DNA of 64,000 bases from Paenibacillus eucommiae. GTDB taxonomy: Bacteria; Bacillota; Bacilli; Paenibacillales; NBRC-103111. Made by a program: the position numbers and the translations under genes. The stretch is from NCBI RefSeq assembly GCF_017874215.1, contig NZ_JAGGLB010000011.1:62001-126000 (forward strand), read 5' to 3'. Below are positions 36,433 through 45,400 of the stretch, piece after piece. The number at the start of each line of letters is the position of its first letter. The first letter of the stretch is position 1. Under the pieces are notes generated by a model that worked only from the letters and a program-made list of their open reading frames with translations, was not told where the DNA came from and made no database searches.

Positions 36433-39400
36433 TTAATTCAACTTCAATACGATTTTTTGTGAGAGTAATTGCGAAGCTGAGATGCTATTCACGTTATCAA
36501 AAATGTATGCCTCTACGGTGTACTGACTCAGGTCACCAGTCAAATTGCTGAAAGTTTGGTTAATTTGGACGTTGCCATTGATGTCCATTTCGGATGCGAT
36601 CAGCTGTATAGGTGTTATCCCTTTTTTGATTTCGAAAATAACAACTTCATTACCACTATGACCTTTCACTGTTTGAATGGTTAATTTTGCTGTCAAGGTT
36701 CCAGCTGTTCCCGTAGTGAGAGTGCTGGATGAAATCGCAAACTCTCTTCCGTCAAAAATACCTGTCAGTGCTAATGTATCATCGCTTACCGGGGATGTTC
36801 CCATCGCATTTTTAATGCCATGAACCTGGATGCTGTCCCCAATCTCAATCGTTGATCCTGTCACATCAATTACTGTAATTTCGAGCACTTTACCGTTATT
36901 TTTCCATACGCCTTTGTAATCAGCGCCCAGAATCTTCGGAAGGCTTACGGAACCGAATCTGACGAACTGGTTGACCGTGGTCTTGTTCCATTCACCGCTT
37001 TGATTAGTTGGCACATCGAATGTGATTGTAATGATATCCTCATTGCTGATCACTGACTCTGCTTTACTCTTGTTATTGCTCGAAGCAACAATGCTGATTA
37101 CACTCGGAATGTTGGCCTGACCGAACGTACCACCGATGACGTAGGTCCCTTGCACAGCTTGGGATGTTCCTGTCAGATCTCTAATATTCAGCGAATCCAA
37201 TGTAATCTCAGCGTTATCCATTAACACAGGATTTGCACCAAGGTTGCCTACCGTAATGACCAATGTTCTTGGGTTCAGCCATTTCGCGCTTGCATCGGCG
37301 CCAATAAGTCCGGAAAGAGTAGACACATCCAAAGAGGTATCCGCCAAACCATTCGTATCTGCGCTAAACGTAATCGTGATCTTATCGCCGACACCAGCTC
37401 CCGGATTCATTCCGGTATTGGCCGCTACTACGCTAACGACGGAAGGCGTTAACGCACTGCCGAACGAGCCAGTCAACGACTGCACCGCATCATTGGCAGG
37501 AAGATAAGCAATTCCATTGCTATCCTTCAAATTGAGAAGCTTTAGGTCAATCAAGTCACCTATTTGGATCGTCGCATCCGTTTTGACCGTGATGGACAGG
37601 ACATTGCCTGAGCTCCAAACCGCTGTTGCCCCTGTTCCAAAGGTATGACTATCCGACACAAGAATTTTTGCCAGATCGACAGTTCCTGGTTCTTGATGCA
37701 TGACTGTGCTAAAGATGATTTCTATCGTTCCCAAAATATTGGCTGCAGGGTTACGGTTATTCGTTGTTGCAACAGCATTTGTAAATTGTGGAAGTATGCC
37801 TGGTACGAAGCTGCCGCTAATAGGTACGCTGCTTGCATTCGCTGGGGCAGTACCTGTAGCGTCTTTGATACCTAATCCACTTAAATCCAATATATCGCCG
37901 ATCTGCAAATTGGCATATACAGCATCCGTTACTGACTGGCCATAGGTAGCAAGCGTTATAGTCAGTGTCCGGTTATTGTTGCTCCAATTGAAGGACGCAT
38001 AGTTGCCAATTGTATGGTTGGATGCGTTTATTACCTGAATGAGATCTTTGGTTAAATAGTCATTCGGAGCCGCTCCATTCGTAGGAGAGTCGAATGTGAT
38101 AATCAATTTGTCGCCGTAGATCGATTCCAATCCATTTTGATCTATTGCTATCGCCGATAAAACGTTAGGAGCTACTGCCGTACCAAAGCTGCCGCCAATA
38201 CTAGGCAGTGCAGTACCATTGGAAAGTGCTTGGGTTCCCGTTGCAAGATCATAGATGCCTCCAGTAATGGTAAGCACGCTTGAATTTGTTACAGCAATTC
38301 CTGAGCCATTAAAAGTAATTGTCAGCACCGTTTTGGTGGAGTCTAGTGCATATGTTGATGTGCTTCCTAATGCATTCGCTGCTCCATCCACCAATACCTG
38401 ATCCAATGAGAAGCCGTCCAATTTCACCGGCGTATCAAAGATGATCGTCAGCTTGTCTCCTGCAGTGACGAGTGCAGTACCATCCCCATCAATCGCATTA
38501 ATCGCTGTGACACGCGGAGCCGTGGCCTCGCCGAAGCTGCCGCTGATGGAAATGTTCGTTTGTGTTGTCAGCTCTGCCTGGTTCGTAGCATCTGTGATAC
38601 CAGACGAAGCCAGGATACTCAGCTTATCGCCGGCCACAATCGTTGGATTGGAGCCTAAGGTAATCGTCAAATGCGCATTATTAGCGCTCCAGGAATATTC
38701 AGCATCTTCGCCCAGCGTATGTCCATTACTAACTGAGATTTTAGTCAAGTCAACCGTTCCGCCATACGCAGGTGTATCGAAAACTATTAACAGCTTATCG
38801 CCTGCACCTACACCTGGTTTTCCATCCCCATTAACAGCAGTAATGGATGAGACTACTGGCGCTGCCGCAGCACCAAAGCTGCCGCCAATACTCAGCGCTG
38901 CTGTGGCCTCTAACGGAGCTTGCCCTGTCCAGTCTGCAATCCCGCTGCCCAAAGCAATCGTTATGCTGTCAGACTTCGTGATCGTGGTGCCTGCTCCAAG
39001 CGTAACCGTTAAACGCAGATGATCGCTGCTCCAGCTCGCAGCTGCTCCGGTTCCCCACTGATGCCCGCCGCTGATGCTGAATTTCGTCAGATCGACAGCC
39101 GCTCCATTCGAAGGTGAATCCAGTACAAAGACCAGCTTGTCTCCTTCGCCAACTGTAGACTTACCATCGCCATTGATCGCCGTTACACTGCTCACTACCG
39201 GCGCTACCGCAACACCAAAGCTGCCTCCAATACTCAGCGCTGCAGTCGTTGCTAACGGAGTTTGTCCTGTCGCATCTTGAATACCGCTGCCGCTGTTAAT
39301 CGTAAGTGTATCTGCTGTTGTTATGTCCGTGCCCGCTCCCAGGGTAAGAGTCAATCTTGTGTGATCTGAACTCCATGCCTGGCCTGGATTTTCTCCAAGC

Positions 39401-42400
39401 GTATGTCCATTGCTCAGCATGATTGATGTTAAGTCAACCGTTCCGCCATTTGTTGGTGTATCGAACACCACTACCAGGGTATCTCCAGCACCTACCGTTG
39501 CTTTGCCATCACCATTAGTTGCATACGTACTAATCGCTTGAGGCGCCGCAGCCGTACCGAAGCTGCCACCGATCGCCGGCAGTAAACCGCCATTAGCCAG
39601 TACTTGGGTCCCCGTTGCAAGATCATAGATGCCACCATTAATGGTAATAACACTTGATTCGGTTACAGCAATTCCAGAGCCATTAAACGTGATCGTCAAG
39701 GTCGTGTTGCTGGCATCGAGCACATACGTTGCTGTGCTGCCAAATGCATTCGCTATACCATCAGCCAATACGTTGTCCAGTGAGAAATCGTCTAACTTCA
39801 CAGGTGTATCAAAGATGATCGCCAGTTTATCATTTGCAGCCACTAGTGCGGTGCCATCACCATTGATCGCATTAATCGCTGTGACAAGCGGAGCCGTTGC
39901 TTCGCCGAAGCTGCCGCTGATGGAAATGTTCGTTTGTGTTGTCAGTTCTGCTTGGTTCGTTGCATCTGTGATACCAGACGAAGCCAGGAAACTCAGCTTA
40001 TCACCCGCCACAATCGTTGGATTGGAGCCTAAGGTAATCGTCAAATGTGCATTGTTGGCGCTCCAGGAATATTCAGCATCTGTGCCCAGCGTATGTCCAT
40101 TGCTAACTGAGATTTTAGTCAAATCAACAGTTCCGCCATAGGTAGGTGTATCGAAAACTATTAACAGCTTATCGCCAGCACCTACGCCTGGTTTTCCATC
40201 GCCATTTACAGCAGTTGTCGATGAGACTACAGGCGCTACCGCAACACCAAAGCTGCCGCCAATACTCAGCGCTGCTGTAGCTGCTAACGGAGCTTGTCCT
40301 GTCCAATCTGCAATCCCGCTGCCCAAAGCAATCGTTATGCTGTCAGACTTCGTGATCGTAGTGTTTGTTCCAAGCGTAACAGTCAAACGAAGATGATCAC
40401 TGCTCCAGCTCGCAGCTGCTCCAGTTCCCCACTGATGCCCGCCGCTGATGCTGAACTTCGTCAGATCGACAGCCGCTCCATTCGAAGGTGAATCCAGTAC
40501 AAAAACCAGCTTGTCTCCTTCACCAACTGAAGCCTTACCATCGCCATTGATCGCTGTTACACTGCTCACTACAGGCGCTACCGCAACACCAAAGCTGCCT
40601 CCAATACTCAGCGCTGCAGTCGTTGCTAACGGAGTTTGTCCTGTCGCATCTTGAATTCCGCTGCCGCTGTTAATCGTAAGTGTATCTGCTGTTGTTATAT
40701 CCGTGCCCGCTCCCAGGGTTAGAGTCAATCTTGTGTAATCTGAACTCCATGCCTGGCCTGGATTTTCTCCAAGCGTTTGTCCATTGCTCAGAATGATAGA
40801 TGTTAAGTCAACCGTTCCGCCATTTGTTGGTGTATCGAACACCACGACCAGGGTATCTCCAGCACCCACCGTTGCTTTGCCATCACCATTAGTTGCATAA
40901 GTACTAATCGCTTGAGGTGCAGCTGCCGTACCGAAGCTGCCTCCGGTCGTTGGCAGTAAACCGCCATTAGCCAGCGCTTGGGTCCCCGTTGCAAGATCAT
41001 AAATGCCACCATTAATGGTAATAACACTTGATTCGGTTACAGCAATTCCAGAGCCATTAAACGTGATCGTCAAGGTCGTGTTGCTGGCATCGAGCGCATA
41101 CGTTGCTGTGCTGCCAAATGCATTCGCTATACCATCAGCCAATACGTTGTCCAGTGAGAAATCGTCTAACTTCACAGGTGTATCAAAGATGATCGCCAGC
41201 TTATCATTTGCGGCGACAAGTGCGGTGCCATCACCATTGATCGCATTAATCGCTGTGACAAGCGGAGCCGTTGCTTCGCCGAAGCTGCCATTCAAAGAAA
41301 TATTTGCTCTTGAAGCTATCTCAGCCTTCCCGGTGGCATCCATAATACCGATGCCTTGAAGGATGTCGATAGTATCTGTTATAGCAATAGTCGGATTGCT
41401 TCCCAAGGAAATCGATAGGGTCCGATTATCACTACTCCAAAGGGCACTCGGAGAAGTCCCCAAATGATGTCCATTGCTGACGACAAGCTTAGATAAATCT
41501 ACCACGCCGCCATTTGTAGGTACATTAAATATGATTTCAAGCGTATCGTTCTGTTCAACAGCCGCTGTACCACCACCATTAGTGGCAATTATATTGGATA
41601 TGGCCGGAATGATTACATTCCCAAAGGTTCCTGTTATAGGTTCTGCAGCTGTAATAGCCGCTAATTCACCACTTACCTCTGTAATTCCTGCCGCAGCAGA
41701 TATCGTGACGTAATCTCCAACTTCTACGGTTGCATCATTACCTAAAGTAATCAATAACGATGAGCCTGTGCTGTTCCAAGCTGCTGCAGCACCTGTCCCC
41801 CATGTATGTCCGTTATTCAGTGCAACATCTGATAAATCAATGAGCGGTGTATTTGTTATTGCTGTAAAAATAATTTCAACCTTGTCGCCACTTTCAGGAC
41901 CAGGACCACCCATATCATTAGTTGCCTGAATGCCAGCAACAACAGGAACAGCTCCAATACCAAATGTGCCACCAATGAAACCACCCGCCGTGCTTACCGC
42001 ACTCTCTTCACTAAGATCCCTAATATTGGCCGAGGCTGCGAACGTAATTGTCGCGCCTTTCCTCACTGCTGCATCCGATCCAAGCGTCACAACGAGGGTT
42101 GTTGCATTCGTCCATGTTATAGCTGCTCCATTAGCTGTAGTTCCAATGCTGCCTTCGCTCAAGACCAGATCTGCCAGCGTAATGTCCGGTTGATTCGTGG
42201 CTGTATCCAGAACAATCGTGACTGTATCTCCTATGCCCGCTCCTACCTGATTGCCAGTATTCGCTGCAGTAATGCTCGATACAGCAGGTACAGAGCCCAT
42301 TCCAAAAGTACCCGCAATAGTACCATCTGCTGTGCTGACAGCACTTTCGAGACCAATGTCTTTAATTCCCGCTGATGCTGCTAGCGTAAGCTGAGCACCC

Positions 42401-45400
42401 TTCCTGACCGTTGCATCTGAGCCCAGCGTGACAACTAAGGTAGTCGCACTTGTCCAAGCTATGGCTGCTCCATTACCCGTAGTTCCAAAGCTGCCTTTAC
42501 TTAGCACGAGATCAGCAAGATCAATAGCCGGCTGATTCGTTGGCACATTGAATATAATTGTAACTTTATCTCCAGCTCCAGCTCCTACCTGGCTGCCGTC
42601 ATCCACCGCTGTAATGGTTGATATTCCTGGAACCTGACTACCGAATGTGCCACCAATCGTACCACTCGCTATGCTTGCCGCACTTTCCAAACCGATATCC
42701 TTGATCCCCGCCGAGGCTGAGATCGTGATCGTCGCATCTTTTTTCACCGTTGCATCCGAGCCAAGCGTAACGACCAAGGTTGTCGCATTGGTCCAAGCTG
42801 TTGCCGCTCCATTAACCGCAGTTCCAAAGCTGCCATCACTTAGTATCAGATCCGCAAGGTCCACGGTCGGCTGATTCGTTGGTGCATCGAATACAATCGT
42901 GACTTTATCTCCAGCGCCAGCTCCTACCTGATTACCCGTATTGACGGCCGTAATGCTCGTTATAGCTGGAACCTGGCTGCCGAATGTGCCACCGATCGTT
43001 CCGGTCGCTGTGCTCGCCGTACTCTCCAGACCGATATCCTTGATATTGGCTGAAGCTGCTACTGTGATCGTCGCGCCTCTCTTCACCGTTGCATCCGAAC
43101 CTAGCGTGACCACCAGGGTTGTTGCATCCGTCCAAGCTATGGCTGCTCCATTAGCAGCAGTTCCAAAGCTGCCATCACTGAGTACCAGATCCGCAAGTTC
43201 CACAGCGGGCTGATTCGTAGGTGCATTGAATACGATTGTTACCTTATCTCCAGTGCCGGCTCCTACCTGGCTGCCGGTATCTGCTGCCGTTATGCTTGTT
43301 ATAGCTGGAACCAGACTGCCGAATGTACCACCGATCATACCACTTGCTGTGCTCGCATCACTTTCTGCACCAATATCCCTGATATTGGCTGAGGCTGCGA
43401 ACGTGATTGTCGCATCTTTTTTCACCGTTGCATCTGAGCCGAGCGTCACAACCAGGGTTGTTGCATTCGTCCAGGCTATGCCGGCACCATTAGCCGTAGT
43501 TCCAAAGCTGCCTTCGCTCAACACCAGATCTGCCAATGCAATAACTGGCTGATTCGTGGCTGAATCCATTACGATTGTAATCGTATCGGCTAAGCCCGAT
43601 CCTACCTGATTGCCCGTATCTGCTGCGGTAATGCTCGATATTGCAGGTACAGAGCCCATTCCGAATGTACCCTCAATGGTTCCTCCGGCTGTGCTGACAG
43701 CACTTTCGAGGCCAATGTCTTTAATTCCCGCTGATGCTGCTAGGGTAAGCTGTGCACCCTTCCTGACCGTTGCATCTGAGCCCAGCGTAACCACCAAGGT
43801 TGTTGCATTGGTCCAAGCTATGGCCGCTCCATTACCCGTAGTTCCAAAGCTGCCTTCACTCAGCGCAAGATCTGCAAGATCAACCGCCGGCTGATTCGTT
43901 GGCACATTGAAAATAATTGTAACCTTATCTCCAGCTCCAGCTCCTACCTGGCTGCCGTCATCCACCGCTGTAATGGTTGATATTCCTGGAACCTGACTAC
44001 CAAATGTGCCACCAATCGTACCACTAGCTATGCTTGCCGCACTTTCCAAACCGATATCCTTGATACCCGCCAAGGCTGAGATCGTGATCGTCGCATCTTT
44101 TTTCACCGTTGCATCGGATCCTAGCGTGAGAACCAGTGTTTTTGCGTCCGACCACTCTACGCCTGCTCCATTACCTGCTGTTCCAAAGCTGCCTGCATTT
44201 AGGACAAGATCAGCAAGGCTAACGGCGGGCTGATTCGTAGTTGTATCAAATACGATCGTAACTTTATCTCCAGCGCCTGCTCCCACCTGGTTGCCCGTAT
44301 TGACTGCCGTAATGCTCGTTATATCTGGAACCTGACTGCCGAATGTGCCAGCGATTGCACTGCTAGCAGTACTTGCCGCACTTTCTTCCCCAATATCCTT
44401 GATATTGGCCGAAGCTGCTATTGTGATCGTCGTGCCCTTCTTCACCGTTGCATCCGAGCCCAGTGTCACGACGAGGGTTGTTGCATTCGTCCATGCTACA
44501 GTTGCTCCATTACCCGTAGTTCCAAAGCTGCCTTCACTTAGCACCAGATGACCGAGGTTCACGGCTGGCTGATTCGTGGTTGTATCGAATAAGATCGTGA
44601 CCTTGTCTCCAGCTCCTGCTCCCACTTGACTGCCCGTATCTGCCGCTGTAACAGTTGATATAGCAGGTACAGAGCCCATTCCGAATGTACCCGAAATAGT
44701 ACCACCCGCTGTGCTGACAGCACTTTCGAGACCAATATCTTTGATTCCGGCCGATGCTGCAATTGTAAGCCCAGCACCCTTCCTGACCGTTGCATCTGAG
44801 CCCAGCGTAACCACCAAGGTTGTTGCATTCGTCCATGCTACAGCTGCTCCATTAGCCGTAGTTCCAAAGCTGCCTTCACTCAACACTAGATCCGTAAGGT
44901 TCACGACCGGCTGATTCGTTGGTGCATCGAATACGATCGTGACTGTATCCCCAGCACCCGCTCCAACCTGGATGCCCGCATTGGCTGCGGTAATGGTCGT
45001 AATACCTGGAACCTGGCTGCCGAATGTGCCATCAACCGTACCGCTTGCTGTGCTTACAGCACTCTCCAAGCCGATATCCTTGATACTCGCCAAGGCTGAG
45101 ATTGTGATCGTCGCAGCTTTTTTCACCGTTGCATCCGAGCCAAGCGTGACCACCAAGGTTGTCGCATCCGTCCAAGCTACCGTTGCTCCATTAACCGCAG
45201 TTCCAAAGCTGCCTTCACTTAGCACTAGATGCGCAAGGTCCACAGTTGGCTGATTCGTAGGGGCATTGAATACGATCGTGACCTTATCTCCTAAGCCTGC
45301 TCCTACCTGATTGCCCGTATTAACTGCCGTAATGCTCGTTATATCCGGAACCTGGCTGCCGAATGTACCAACGATCGTGCCGCTTGCTGTACTTGCCAAG

